A DNA stretch of 64,000 nucleotides from Chloroflexi bacterium TSY (GTDB taxonomy: Bacteria > Chloroflexota > Anaerolineae > Caldilineales > Caldilineaceae). Positions 38,701 through 47,657 of this stretch are shown here, piece after piece. The stretch covers positions 124,001 to 188,000 of the forward strand of contig JAHBNG010000002.1 of NCBI GenBank assembly GCA_019217005.1. Reading direction: 5' to 3'. The position numbers were made by a program, and so were the translations under genes. The notes below the pieces were generated by a model, which had not been told where the DNA came from, made no database searches, and was given only the letters and a program-made list of their open reading frames with translations. The stretch's first letter is position 1. Each line of letters begins with the position of its first letter.

Positions 38701-40304
38701 AAGATAGAAACTGGGTGACCCCAAAATGGTTTGCCATTATGCTCCAGGAAGTTCACAATCAGGTGCGCAACACACCCGAGATTCGAGACATCAAGATTAT
38801 TTCGGGGCCGCTACAGGGTCTAGAGAATAATGGTAACGCGGGGGCAGAATATCTACGCCTCACGTACGAAGCAGGCAAAGAATTCTTCGATTGGGGAGGC
38901 TCGAGGCCTTTTCCATTTGATGGCGTTGGCTATCATCTTTATATTGCACAAAATCCACCGATTCCAGCAGTCGGGATTCCAACGCAGTACAACGAATATA
39001 TGAACAAGGTGCGTGAGGTGATACAGAATGCGGAAGGTCGTTCGAAACCGATCTATTTGTCTGAGGTAGGTTGGCGCAGCAATATTGGGGACGAGAAACA
39101 AGCCGACTGCATGCGTATCGGGATGCAGAGCGTCCTACAGGATCCCTCTGTGGGGCTTGGCTTCTGGTTTAGCACGCAGGACTGGGCGTCAGATCTCTGG
39201 GGGCTCTATCGCGAATCGGGTCTCAATCAAACTGATCGCAAACCTACACACGGAGCCTTTACCCAGATCTGTCAACAGCCGGCGATGGTTCCAGTCGCTA
39301 CATTGGGTGAATCAGTCGATACGCCTTTCGCAGGCGTTGATGAAGCCACATTTGTCCGAGAGACTGATCCCATCACCGATGGCACCGTCTTGCAACCGGG
39401 GACACCGTTCACAAAGAGTTGGGTGCTGCGCAATTCCGGCACAACGCGGTGGGGGTCTAACTACAAGCTGGCTCTCGTGGCAGATGAAAGTTTGGGGGTT
39501 TCAGCACCAGCCCACGTGCAAGCACCGGTCTGTGAACCGGGCAATGAGGTAACGCTGTCGGTTCCATTTGTGACCCCTGCCGTTCCTGGGCCACATCGAA
39601 GTACGTGGCGCATGGTGAACCCAGCCGGTGAACCCTTTGGCGAACACGTTTGGACCGAGATCGTTGTGACACCAGCTGCAGCGATGCCCAGTATGAGCGC
39701 TCCACCACCTGTGGTTGCTGCAAGTGCTCCCGTCGCCAGTGAGCCTCTTCACGCATCTCTCCCGCCACAGCTTGCATCTCCACAGCCGATTCAGCCCGAG
39801 CAGATGGGGGGCAAAACACTCAAGGAATACGATCCTGATCTCTACAAGGCCTGGAGCGAACATATCAAACAAGGCTTCCAGAACAATGGCGTTATGTTCA
39901 ACCGCGTGTTAGATGGCTTCATGACCCCGTACTACACAGCCGTCTGGATGTACCGCATTCTTTTTGCCGTGGGTATTTTGGCCTTTCTGGCTGCAATTGT
40001 GCTGGCCATGGTGCTCCCTCCGGGTCAATCTGTGGGAACCGCTGCTCTCTTTGGCGGATTAAGCGCCGCGTCTTTTGTCGCTTATTTCCTGAGCCGACCC
40101 CTGCAGGCATTGGAGGAAAATCTCCAGTTCATCACGTGGCTTGGCATCGTCTACAACACCTACTGGACTCGGGTCACCTATGCAATGGACCAAGATACCT
40201 TCCACAAGCAGATCGAAGACGCCAACAACGATGCAATCAAGTCGATCAAAGAGATGTTGGATAAGCACGCCGTGCATAGCTCGAAACGACCGGGGCTGCG
40301 GTAG
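35706..40304 (+). CDS. giant M23 / NBR1-Ig / GH5-like / GH-like / NBR1-Ig membrane protein
   Basis: 1532 residues. Domains in order: M23 peptidase (~20-135: HEGIDF, AHLHE, AHLHLTL, metal ligands present); NBR1-type Ig-like domain (~150-265: FTQIWTMRNSGSSTWGPGY, RSGTYRSTWQ); a cellulase-like barrel (~280-620, acid/base Glu in FAWEIGNELKL, nucleophile in PFIVEEAGFD); a beta-rich region (~640-840); a second glycosidase barrel (~860-1210, Glu in YFETFNEPDDW and IYLSEVGWRS); a second NBR1-type domain (~1225-1325); a Pro/Ala linker; and a membrane domain with two helices (~1420-1475) and a helical tail. The last part recalls the TRADD-N-associated two-helix membrane domain of conflict proteins, a tentative match. 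No signal peptide or N-terminal helix is seen. It should bind and cut peptidoglycan and polysaccharide, but how it reaches them is unclear. It stands alone. Confidence 0.85.
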   Translation: MSNQFKFKSWPTEVKTITQKFGARPEVYTKFGFPGHEGIDFAAKVGSKIFAVASGTVSQVFEDDGHHNYGTHVRVQHDDGYETVYAHLHEAKVDVNQRVESGQIVGIGGETGNTEGAHLHLTLKHPQGDHHRYPRNVIDPTPFVMPLIETNWNDATYLHDKVPDGTVMQASEPFTQIWTMRNSGSSTWGPGYTVMRIGGDAMGSPAQVPLPPAPPNADVPISILFHAPTRSGTYRSTWQPCDADGTLFGDPIWVEIEVATGQTTATPASLSNFIRPSGTRFLRNGVDFRFYGVNLRGLAHYGQRSSDPLKFSQPGHRESQLRAAYNVGARVARLFLADKDATFDQIEERLREVLQIVKTNFPDMYLLPAFTNLYKDVPSYPKGDENSFYRNGGRDLLNPDFFAGGYENHYLPFVKQIVTAFRDEPNIFAWEIGNELKLDRANLTDPADQRPWDFIRFNLQVAAEIKRLDPNHMVTTGMKSTHHAWLHTPELQDALYKTPNIDFITIHSYEGKFDHDGDRRVWDDVGVAARLDKPFIVEEAGFDIDVHPGRVAKHRDHLEKWLDKGTRGYMTWGFIHEHAIGDGDNDVGVGSNHADFDALNGLFSTFANQFNAANLGITPHTSPLPQVVPSPMPSASSVSIVGFDFLGYQQTFLGHPDKQKPINDAIDFGVTIEPAHVSANESYWRVVGIHHLEPVENKGKHNIYVDVLDESGQRADDKQLQVEWGWEGQQADQQSPPKKFDKPVNEPGTNLDLAKGPRVWLRIGGDGRPSDVAKHFHTERPDEPGPNGETWNSIGHHSFYVVFQRAKKEMDDQGPSDGRQNGRIVIGDPITPPPDGSTDLPPILPHEPLTPGVSHVVTREKLGIDANESINPATGAISARLDNRHLFAETGVGWVRLNFIIGPWSHPDDTTRHSGRTWVETYRTIIENLKAQGIRIYGLISGQAMRNDPGDQFRHDPSNSASNEWIRSYASTFVEIAKLFRNDVEYFETFNEPDDWHHQDRNWVTPKWFAIMLQEVHNQVRNTPEIRDIKIISGPLQGLENNGNAGAEYLRLTYEAGKEFFDWGGSRPFPFDGVGYHLYIAQNPPIPAVGIPTQYNEYMNKVREVIQNAEGRSKPIYLSEVGWRSNIGDEKQADCMRIGMQSVLQDPSVGLGFWFSTQDWASDLWGLYRESGLNQTDRKPTHGAFTQICQQPAMVPVATLGESVDTPFAGVDEATFVRETDPITDGTVLQPGTPFTKSWVLRNSGTTRWGSNYKLALVADESLGVSAPAHVQAPVCEPGNEVTLSVPFVTPAVPGPHRSTWRMVNPAGEPFGEHVWTEIVVTPAAAMPSMSAPPPVVAASAPVASEPLHASLPPQLASPQPIQPEQMGGKTLKEYDPDLYKAWSEHIKQGFQNNGVMFNRVLDGFMTPYYTAVWMYRILFAVGILAFLAAIVLAMVLPPGQSVGTAALFGGLSAASFVAYFLSRPLQALEENLQFITWLGIVYNTYWTRVTYAMDQDTFHKQIEDANNDAIKSIKEMLDKHAVHSSKRPGLR

Positions 40305-40450
40305 AAAGGATATTGAAGATCTACTGGCTCTTTGGGAATCCATGTAGTTGACAAAGGCAAGGAAGATCAGCGCCGGTTGAGCGACGAAGTTGTATCGAAA
40401 CCAAAGCGGGTCTACCACATGAGATCCTGTTGAGCCGATCTACTTAGTGG

Positions 40451-40540
40451 GTGCGACGCTTGCTCGTGTCAGCGAGCGTCGCACAGGTCTCCTCACCTCA
40501 CACGGAACCCTTAAACGCCAAACCTGTGCGTCGCAGTTAA
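40451..40540. repeat. palindromic repeat (family E, copy 2) with 10-bp hairpin
   Basis: Perfect inverted repeat GTGCGACGCT (40451) / AGCGTCGCAC (40475), then GTCGCACAGGTC facing AACCTGTGCGTCGC. It lies 3' of the giant gene and could also act in transcription termination, though no T-run follows. Confidence 0.5.
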
Positions 40541-40587
40541 CCAGAAGCCTCTATTCGAGGCCTGAAGTTGAACGGACCAACTATTCT

Positions 40588-40802
40588 CAGTAGATCCAAA
40601 TTTGGCGTTTTTGGCGATTTTCAGTCGAGATTGCAGGGATTTTGGAGTCATTTATTCAGATTTCGGTTACAGAAAACAACCTATTTCATATCTGAAAATC
40701 GCCCAAATCTAACGCAAAAACTAGATATCGACCGGCAAATTTGTATTTATGTCAACTGTTTAGCCAGAATTCTCTCTCAAAACCTGAAATTTGGATCTAC
40801 TG
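40588..40802 (+). mobile_element. MITE copy 2 (215 bp), intergenic
   Basis: Same 16-bp ends as copy 1; G-variant (ggcGattttc). The flanking 5-mers are ATTCT and AGTCT, similar but not identical, so the duplication has mutated or the ends came from different insertion events. Confidence 0.92.
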
Positions 40803-41280
40803 AGTCTCTCTTTAACAGCTTTTCGCGGGTTTTGGGTGTACTGTTGGCGCGGAAAAATTGCTCCATCACTGGATGTATTTCACGTTGGGAGTGAGTTTTC
40901 AAAGCAAAGTTCGCGCCAAGCCTGTCATTCTCAGTCATCACGGAGCCGAAAATTGCTTCGATGCGCAAATCGACACAATCCGATCTTTGCAGTCGAGAAA
41001 GGCGAAGAATCCCACGTTCCGAGACAACTGCACTCGGCCTCCCTGCTGAGTCGCCTGTGATACAGGTACCGCTTGGAATCAGGGATTCTTCGCTCCTGTC
41101 TATAGAATTAATAAGGCCAACCATGCTTGTGCGTGGAACAAAATTGATTCCCCACCTTGGCTGCAAAGAACCAGGCCTGCGACGAACCCGAAGGTGACAC
41201 TTTCGCACAAAGCGAGTCGGAAATTCAGCCCGACCGCCCGTTGGAACATGAAGTGACTGTCACCTACTTGTTCAGAGCGT

Positions 41281-41402
41281 GTTTTAAAAGTCATTCTGAG
41301 GAGGCTTTGGGACGAAGAATCCCACGTTCCAAGCCCAAAAAGAAGATTCTTCGCTCCGTTCCTACGCTCAGAATGACACGCTACGGCACTTTTAAAACAC
41401 CT
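41281..41402. repeat. 122-bp long imperfect palindrome
   Basis: Outer arms GTGTTTTAAAAGT / ACTTTTAAAACAC match over 13 bp. Inner arms TCATTCTGAG / CTCAGAATGA and GAAGAATC / GATTCTTC also pair. The rest of 40803-41612 holds related fragments (gaatcccacgttcc twice) and no gene I can support. Confidence 0.6.
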
Positions 41403-41612
41403 TCTCAGACGCGTGAACTGCACTGACGCAAGACCGACTTGACCAGTTTCTGGCCCAACTCGTATCGGCCTGCTGCTTTCACGCACTCAGTATGACACCT
41501 TCGAATCGTTCTACAATTGCAGTCTCCGTAAGCCATCACACCAGAGTAAGATTTTAGACCAAACTGGGAGAAAATGGTCTTAGGGCATCCGCCGAAAAAT
41601 ATGCTGGAGCTG

Positions 41613-42961
41613 CTACGCGCCCACCAGTTCCAGCGCATCCAGCAAGCTCCGTTCAATCAGATCCATCATCTCATCAATATCCGACTTCTCGGCAATCAAG
41701 GCGGGCGCAACCGCAAACCAATTGGGATCGATGCGCATGATCAGTCCGTTGTTGAGCGCGGTTTCTTTGAGAGCCGTGCCCAGTCCGGGGAAGGGTCCGG
41801 ATCCGTTGCCATTGTTGCGCATCAGTTCCACGCCGCGGAACATCCCTTTGCCACGTACGTCCCGCACCACGCCGTAGCGCTTGAGTCCCTCTAGTTTGCC
41901 CGCCAAATAGTCGCCTGTCTCGCGCCCTTTGGCAAGTAGATCCTGCTCCACCAGTTCATCAATCAGGGCACAGCCGACCGCCGCCGCCAGCGGATTGCCG
42001 GCAAATGTGTGGCTGTGGGCAAAATTCAGATCGGCGTCAGCCGGACCCACAAATGCTTCGCCCAGCTTTTCACGCACCATCATTGCCCCCAATGGAATGA
42101 CGCCGCTGGAAAGACCTTTCCCGCCACAGATGATGTCGGGCGTGACGCCAAAGGGGTTTGGGCCGCAAACATCTGACCCGTACGTCCAAACCCGGTGATG
42201 ATCTCATCGTAGATCAAAAGCACGTTGTACCGGTCGCAGATGTCGCGGATGATCTGAAAGTATTCATCGGTTGGCGTAATGGTGCCACCAGTGTTGCCAA
42301 TTGGCTCCAGCGCGACCGCTGCCACAGTATCGGGATCTTCGTGAATGATCACATCTTCGATCATCTGGGCACAGAAGCGGTTGCATTCTTCCCAAGACGA
42401 AAAGCGGTCGCGATAATAAGTTGGCGGAAAGACCTTCACAAAGCCATTGGCCTGCGGTTCGAACGGCGTTTTGCGTTTCCCCGTGCCGCCCAGAGACATT
42501 GCGCCCATCGTCCCGCCATGATAGCTCTGGTAGCGAGAAATAAACTTGTACTTGCCGGGCTGTCCGCTCTGCTTGAAATATTGGCGCACAAATTTGATGG
42601 TCGCCTCAATCGACTCCGAGCCACCGCTGTAGAGTTTGACAAAGTTGAGATCTTCGGGTGTGATGGTCCCCAGTTTCTCAATCAGATTGAGCGTCACGTC
42701 CGAGAGGCCATGCAGTGGTGGCGCAAAGGTCATGATCTCCATTTGCTTGCGCATGGCCTCCAACAGACGCGGATGTCCATGACCCAGCCCAGCCACAAAG
42801 ATGCCCCCAATCGCGTCAAAGTAGCGTTTCCCCTCCACATCCCAATAGTAGAGACCCTGCGCGCGTTCCACAATCAGTGGATTCTTGAGGAAAGTTTCTA
42901 AGGGCGTGTAGCCGATCGACGTTCGTTTGAGTAGTTCGCGTTGACGTTCTGTTAGTTTCAT
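41613..42961 (-). pseudogene. class III aminotransferase, one frameshift
   Basis: A PLP enzyme of about 450 residues transferring an amino group between an omega-amino acid or similar donor and a 2-keto acid. The first frame (42961 to ~42150) has YWDVEGKRYFDAIGGIFVAGLGHGHP, KLYSGGSESIEATIKFVRQY, SYHGGTMGAMSLGG and LLIYDEIITGFGRTGQMFAAQ (PLP Asp). The second frame resumes as GAMMVREKLGEAFV...NFAHSHTFAGNPLAAAVGCALIDEL. Adding one T to the TTT near 42150 gives PFGVTPDIICGGKGLSSGVIPLGAMMV, containing the Schiff-base Lys, so the gene is otherwise whole. The break is in a short homopolymer and may be a sequencing error. An M28 peptidase lies upstream on the same strand. Confidence 0.87.
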
Positions 42962-43120
42962 GTGTTTTTCCTACGAGATATATCGTCTAGCCATATGCGG
43001 GGGGAGGATGAACACCTAGTTGAGACATCAGTTTATCTAGGCTAACTTTGCGAAGCTGGGATAACTCTATCAAACACCTCAGTCGTTCTGCATCAGTACT
43101 TTCAACTATTTCAAGTGGAT

Positions 43121-44500
43121 CTAAAACACTCGAATCACCTGTCCCCGTTCCGCCTCAAGACGTCTTTCAACGTCCGCAATCGTCACCGGATTATCCGGCC
43201 ATTCTTCGGGTGGGACATGCGACAGGCGTAACAGAAGGCGTGCTAATTGCCCGATATATTCCTTCAGTTCGCGTATGTTGACCTTGTCCAGCGTATCGCC
43301 CGGCTCGTGATGAAAATCGGCATCTGGGTGACGAGAGTGAAAGCGCCAACGCCAGAGATGGGCGGCATCGAGACCAGCCCGCAAAAAGGGGAAATGGTCC
43401 GATGATGTATCAAGCTGTGCCATAACGTGGCATACTAAGCCATCCTGCATCGTATCCAACTGCCGCTGTACGAGATGGTGCAGGTGGGGGAAAGCGAGGA
43501 CGATGCCCTTCATGTGACCAGTGGCAAGTTCATCTAAGTTGATCACCAATCGAGGCGGTGTCTCCGGTCCATAATGCTGTTCAACATAGGCAGACGCCCC
43601 TTGTAGTTGCTGCTCTTCGGCACTAAAAGTCACAAACCGAATCGAACGGCCCGGCCCAACACCAATTTCTTGTTGCAATTGAGACAGGACGCGGGCGGTT
43701 TCCAATGTCACAATGATACTGGTCGTGTTGTCATTGCCGCCAGGGGCATCATAGACCGTGTCGTGATGACCGCCTATCACCAGATGTTCATTTGACCAAC
43801 GCGTACCGGGCAGTTCTGCGGCCACATTCCAGGAAGGGGCTTGATAAAATCGACTCTCGACGTCGAGCCGCAGACTCTTTCCAGAATCAGCCGCACGACG
43901 CAGACGCGCACCAATCTCGCGCGAGACAGCCACTGTGGGCAATGGATGCTCTTGAATGGCCGACTCGCGCCAATCTCCGGGGTTGTGATACTCGACGCGC
44001 CCCCCTTCCTTGCGGTCAACAACCACTGCTGCCGCCGCGCCACGCTCGGCTAACCTGTTCAGCCGTTCTGCATGGGGGATGGGCGGCGTAAAGGGTTCAA
44101 ATCCCAGCGTCATGATCGCGACTGCACCGATCAATCGCTCTTGCACAGCTTCCAAATTATGAGGCGTGCCATAGCCCACATCAACGAGCGGGGCCTCCAG
44201 TTGGAAGGCAGGACACCTGTTGAAAGGCAAGATGGGGATCGGCAACCCTTCTTCGACAAGCAGAGCACGATGTTGCTCTAGCTTCCAAGTATCCAAGATA
44301 TATTCTTCCAAAGCTGCGTTCTCTAATCCAACTGCCACTAGCTGGTGACAAATGTAATCAACTGTCCGTCGTTCTGCTTCTGATGAAGACCAGCGGGGAC
44401 CAATGTGATCACAAAGTTCAATGAGATGTTCGCGGATCGAGGAGCCTGTCCAGGCTTCCCCCATGATCCAGCGGTCGAGCGTATGCCAGTTTAGGTTCAT
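43121..44500 (-). CDS. M28-family zinc peptidase
   Basis: A 459-residue aminopeptidase-like protein. The co-catalytic zinc ligands are visible: His-Asp in LVIGGHHDTVYDAPGGNDNTTS (second Asp in the GGNDN part), Glu-Glu in VTFSAEEQQLQGA, Asp in LVINLDELATG, and His in HSRHPDADFHHEPGDTLDKV. A PA-like insert (VAIMTLGFEPFTPPIPHAERLNRLAERGAAAAVVVDRKEGG) precedes the catalytic part. No signal peptide is seen, so it is probably cytoplasmic and trims peptides. It is followed downstream by the aminotransferase (160 bp), and repeats lie upstream. Confidence 0.9.
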   Translation of the reverse strand: MNLNWHTLDRWIMGEAWTGSSIREHLIELCDHIGPRWSSSEAERRTVDYICHQLVAVGLENAALEEYILDTWKLEQHRALLVEEGLPIPILPFNRCPAFQLEAPLVDVGYGTPHNLEAVQERLIGAVAIMTLGFEPFTPPIPHAERLNRLAERGAAAAVVVDRKEGGRVEYHNPGDWRESAIQEHPLPTVAVSREIGARLRRAADSGKSLRLDVESRFYQAPSWNVAAELPGTRWSNEHLVIGGHHDTVYDAPGGNDNTTSIIVTLETARVLSQLQQEIGVGPGRSIRFVTFSAEEQQLQGASAYVEQHYGPETPPRLVINLDELATGHMKGIVLAFPHLHHLVQRQLDTMQDGLVCHVMAQLDTSSDHFPFLRAGLDAAHLWRWRFHSRHPDADFHHEPGDTLDKVNIRELKEYIGQLARLLLRLSHVPPEEWPDNPVTIADVERRLEAERGQVIRVF

Positions 44501-44520
44501 GGTATTCGTCCAAACTCTAC

Positions 44521-44646
44521 TATAGATGTTCAGCTAATGTTTTTCCACGCGAAACAGAAGCTTGTCAGCTCGTCAGCCAGAGAGCTGACGAGCTGACTGG
44601 CTAAAATGCCATCAACGACAGGAAATTCTTTTTCTGAAAGGCTATA
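44521..44646. mobile_element. ~126-bp palindromic element (family D, copy 2)
   Basis: Ends TATAGATGTTCAG and GAAAGGCTATA as in copy 1 at 29682-29816. The central hairpin differs (CTCGTCAGC / GCTGACGAG), so the ends are conserved and the centre is not. It lies between the M28 start and MITE copy 3. Confidence 0.55.
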
Positions 44647-44660
44647 ACTTATCTCAGACT

Positions 44661-45038
44661 CAGTAGATCCAAATTTCAGGTTTTGAGAGAGAATTCTGGC
44701 TAAACAGTTGACATAAATACAAATTTGCCGGTCGATATCTAGTTTTTGCGTTAGATTTGGGCGATTTTCAGGGGTGGTTCATTTTAGGCGGACAATTAGG
44801 TTTACATTTTTGCAAAGAGAAAAGATGTTTATATTTTCTAATTTGAGCCATGCTCAGGCAGAAAATGACCTCATATAGATTTTTGTCTATGTATCAAAAG
44901 TGTAAACCTAATTCTGAACCACCCCGATTTTCAGATATGAAATAGGTTGTTTTCTGTAACCGAAATCTGAATAAATGACTCCAAAATCCCTGCAATCTCG
45001 ACTGAAAATAGCCAAAAACGCCAAATTTGGATCTACTG
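44661..45038 (-). mobile_element. MITE copy 3, interrupted by a second MITE
   Basis: Inverted orientation, T-variant. Its 215 bp are split after position 44770 by the 155-bp nested element plus an 8-bp duplication. Flanks are AGACT and AGTCT. It lies just 3' of the DUF3303 gene without damaging it. Confidence 0.92.
44771..44925. mobile_element. 155-bp MITE nested in MITE copy 3
   Basis: Perfect 11-bp ends GGGGTGGTTCA / TGAACCACCCC, extending imperfectly to about 19 bp. The 8-bp direct repeat GATTTTCA (44763-44770 and 44926-44933) is present once in all other copies of the host MITE, which proves the insertion. 8-bp duplications fit families such as IS1595 or ISL3; I cannot assign it. Confidence 0.92.
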
Positions 45039-45044
45039 AGTCTG

Positions 45045-45323
45045 TCAATCTAAGTATGGTTCTACAATCTGCTGGGTTTCTCTGCTGCCTAAAACTGGCA
45101 CAATCTCTAGAGTAACCCCAAAATCGCGCCACATCAGAATCCATTCCTGAAACAATTTTAAATCGTCACATTCCATCAGTTGAAAGCAACGACTGAAATT
45201 TGGTTCAACCCAACTGTCAATATATTTTAAACCGTCCGGCAACATGCGGCCTTCATTTCGGACCTGTTTATAGATCGGGACCATATCGTTATCTTTGAAT
45301 CGTTCAATGACCATGAACAGCAT
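45045..45323 (-). CDS. DUF3303-like small protein
   Basis: 92 residues from MLFMVIERFKDNDMVPIYKQVRNEGRMLPDGLKYIDSWVEPNFSRCFQLMECDDLKLFQEWILMWRDFGVTLEIVPVL. The spacing of ERF, LPDGLKYIDSWVE, CFQLMECDD and W is typical of DUF3303, a ferredoxin-like fold of unknown function. The ATG at 45323 begins the conserved part; the frame extends to 45353. MITE copy 3 ends 6 bp past the stop. Confidence 0.72.
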   Translation of the reverse strand: MLFMVIERFKDNDMVPIYKQVRNEGRMLPDGLKYIDSWVEPNFSRCFQLMECDDLKLFQEWILMWRDFGVTLEIVPVLGSRETQQIVEPYLD

Positions 45324-45452
45324 TTGCAATTTAATCCTTATGATGTGGAACACGGAAAGACATGAACAGGACGCCGATTTTTGCGGATGAAAGCGGACAA
45401 AAATCCTGAAAATCCGATCAATCCGTGTCCAAATACTTTTCGGGTTTCTCCA

Positions 45453-46790
45453 TTAGAGCCAACTAATGGCCATTGAATCTTCCGTGCAATAAGCTGACAA
45501 CACTTTGTTGATCCCGCGCGCAATGTTATTGCAATCTTCAGGTGCAAACCATTGGTTCAAATAAATGATCACACCTCGGTTGAAGAGGTCATCGGCAACT
45601 GGGCAGTCACCTCGTTGATACTCAACGTGACCGCCACGCTCGCGATAAACAGCCTGGTCAAAGGGACGGTCGGTAGAAGTCGTGCCACTCTTCAACGTAA
45701 TGGGAAACATGTCGCTATAGAGGTGCCAATCTGGCCGCGGTTCTGATCCGCGCGTGCTGCAGGGGATCCCCTCCGCCTGGAGTGCCGCAACAATTTTCTG
45801 GCTCAAATCCAACGTTTGGGGGAAGAAACGCAGTAAATAGCCAATCTCGCCATTGGGATCGTTGAGCAATTGAGGCTTGATCTCTCGATAGCTCTTGAGT
45901 TGCTGTAGAATTTGCATCTTGACGTTGTGAAAGCGTTCGACAACTGCATTGAGCTTGCCCAACTGAACCACATCAACCGCTGCTTCTAATTCCGACATGC
46001 GGTAGTTTGTGCCGTTGAAGAGTTCACCTTCATAGCGCGGTGGGGCAAAGCGGTCGGGACGCCAAAGGCCGCCAGCTTCAGCAAACTGATTGGCTCGCTC
46101 CCACAGACGTTGCTCATGGGTCAAGAGCAGACCACCCTCGCCTCCACCGATAATTTTATACGCAGAGATACTGAAACAGCCCAAATTGCCAAACGTACCC
46201 ACATAGCGCCCACGATATTTCGCACCTGGTGATTGCGCGCAATCTTCGATGACGCTCAGATCGTGTTTGTGTGCGATCTCCAAAATTGGATCCATATCGC
46301 AGACGCTGCCCATTACGTGCGTCGGTGCAATCGCCAAGGATTCGTTGACATCGCAAAAGACTGGGACGCCTTTGGATTGAACCACCGCCGCGGCCGTTGC
46401 GTAGAAACCAATTGCGGGCACGATCACCTCTGATCCTGGTCCCACACCTGCGGCAACGAAGGCACAGTGGAGAGCTGCGGTGCCGGAGCTAACACTAAGT
46501 GCATATTCTGTACCAAAGAGCTTGCGTGCAAGCTGCTCAAATGCTTCTCCTTTTGTCTTTGCGGGATATGCCGTTGCATAGCGTGCAAGATTTGGCCCGG
46601 GCCCAAGATCATCGTCGGAGATTGCAGCGCGGATACGCGCTTGGGCAGACGAAGAAAAGCCGAACCGTTCGGCAAGGGACATAAACTCCTCGACACCAAG
46701 TTTTGGTTGGCTTTGACCGACAAATTGCTCAACAGCCTTCCTCCCGCCCTCTTGGGCGAGTTGCTCTTTTGGTGCCACTATTGTTGACAT
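45453..46790 (-). CDS. DegT/DnrJ/EryC1/StrS-family aminotransferase
   Basis: A PLP-dependent sugar aminotransferase-like protein of 445 residues. Evidence: FGTEYALSVSSGTAALHCAFVAAGVGPGSEVIVPAIGFYATAAAVV, VIEDCAQSPGAKYRGRYVGTFGNLGCFSISAYKIIGGGEGG (Lys in SAYKIIGGGEGG forms the Schiff base) and NYRMSELEAAVDVVQL. Members aminate keto-sugars for surface glycans or act in aminocyclitol synthesis. It follows the polysaccharide-deacetylase gene by 18 bp, so a shared role in an amino-sugar or glycan is plausible but unproven. Confidence 0.9.
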   Translation of the reverse strand: MSTIVAPKEQLAQEGGRKAVEQFVGQSQPKLGVEEFMSLAERFGFSSSAQARIRAAISDDDLGPGPNLARYATAYPAKTKGEAFEQLARKLFGTEYALSVSSGTAALHCAFVAAGVGPGSEVIVPAIGFYATAAAVVQSKGVPVFCDVNESLAIAPTHVMGSVCDMDPILEIAHKHDLSVIEDCAQSPGAKYRGRYVGTFGNLGCFSISAYKIIGGGEGGLLLTHEQRLWERANQFAEAGGLWRPDRFAPPRYEGELFNGTNYRMSELEAAVDVVQLGKLNAVVERFHNVKMQILQQLKSYREIKPQLLNDPNGEIGYLLRFFPQTLDLSQKIVAALQAEGIPCSTRGSEPRPDWHLYSDMFPITLKSGTTSTDRPFDQAVYRERGGHVEYQRGDCPVADDLFNRGVIIYLNQWFAPEDCNNIARGINKVLSAYCTEDSMAISWL

Positions 46791-46808
46791 GATTATTTTG
46801 ATCCCTAT

Positions 46809-47657
46809 TTAATTCGGAACAAATTGTGGTTGACCAATCGACTCGGTGGCTCGCTTTTGTCGACTCTCCTCATAAAAGTCTAAATATGTCATCAAGCGCA
46901 CACCCTTTTCCTGAGCATAAGATAGAATTGCCTCCGTTGTGCGCATCTCGGGATCGGCGCGGGTGCTGCTCCAATCATGTTGGCAATGAGAGAAGACCTT
47001 GTCTTCATTGGCGGCTCGATCGATGTATGGCTTGACCGACTCCACATAGCCATCCAGATCCTCCCAGCCCAATACCTCATCTCGAATCACACAGTCATGC
47101 CAGCCATGAATAGGTACTTCCAACATGTCGGGAAAGCCCAATGCGTCGTACCAGTAGGGTTGCAGATCCATGTCAACTGGATGCCAGTCGCGCTCGTTGC
47201 GGCCATCGGTGCGGGTCAAGCGGATGCCTTCTTCGTGCAGAATTTGGAGCAGGTCGGGGCGGTCGCGCAGGCCACGATAGTAACACCAGGGACCGGTTAA
47301 CCCGATACAGTCGGCATCGAGATGCTGTTTGAGCAGATGATTGGTCTTGCGCACTTCATCCCGCGTCTCATCGGGTGTGACCCCGCGTACCACGCGAATC
47401 GACTTGCCGTCGTCCATGTAGACCGTTTTGAGAAGCTGGTGGGAATAGGTGTGCTGTTGTAGGTCGATGAGTGGATCGTCTCTGATGGCCTGAAAGTGAG
47501 GAACGCAGCGCTCCAAGGTTTGCCCCACAATAAAGAAAGTAGTTGGCACATTGAGCCGACTGTGAAGCGCTTGTGCCGTCGTCAGAAAATGCTCGGTGAT
47601 GCCACCTTCCTCGCTACGCCACTCCACGTCGTAGCCGATTAACATGGTTCCAGGCAT
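46809..47657 (-). CDS. polysaccharide deacetylase (NodB-like) family protein
   Basis: About 282 residues. It starts MPGTMLIGYDVEWRS (first Asp and adjacent acid of the NodB motif), then VPTTFFIVGQTLE, then DLQQHTYSHQLL (the HxxxH metal pair reads HTYSH), and later LEVPIHGWHDC and FSHCQHDWSS. A metal-dependent de-N-acetylase or related amidase is expected; the closest relatives may deacetylate small sugars rather than polymers. ACACAGGAGCA precedes a pair of ATG codons, of which 47657 has the better spacing. It forms a two-gene unit with the DegT aminotransferase. Confidence 0.83.
   Translation of the reverse strand: MPGTMLIGYDVEWRSEEGGITEHFLTTAQALHSRLNVPTTFFIVGQTLERCVPHFQAIRDDPLIDLQQHTYSHQLLKTVYMDDGKSIRVVRGVTPDETRDEVRKTNHLLKQHLDADCIGLTGPWCYYRGLRDRPDLLQILHEEGIRLTRTDGRNERDWHPVDMDLQPYWYDALGFPDMLEVPIHGWHDCVIRDEVLGWEDLDGYVESVKPYIDRAANEDKVFSHCQHDWSSTRADPEMRTTEAILSYAQEKGVRLMTYLDFYEESRQKRATESIGQPQFVPN

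Noticed and set aside
40568..40894. MITE-encoded peptide (SRSKFGVFG...) found in several ORFs as a possible small gene
   Set aside because: The open frame has no start inside the element and in each copy borrows the host's start; 215 bp is not a multiple of three.
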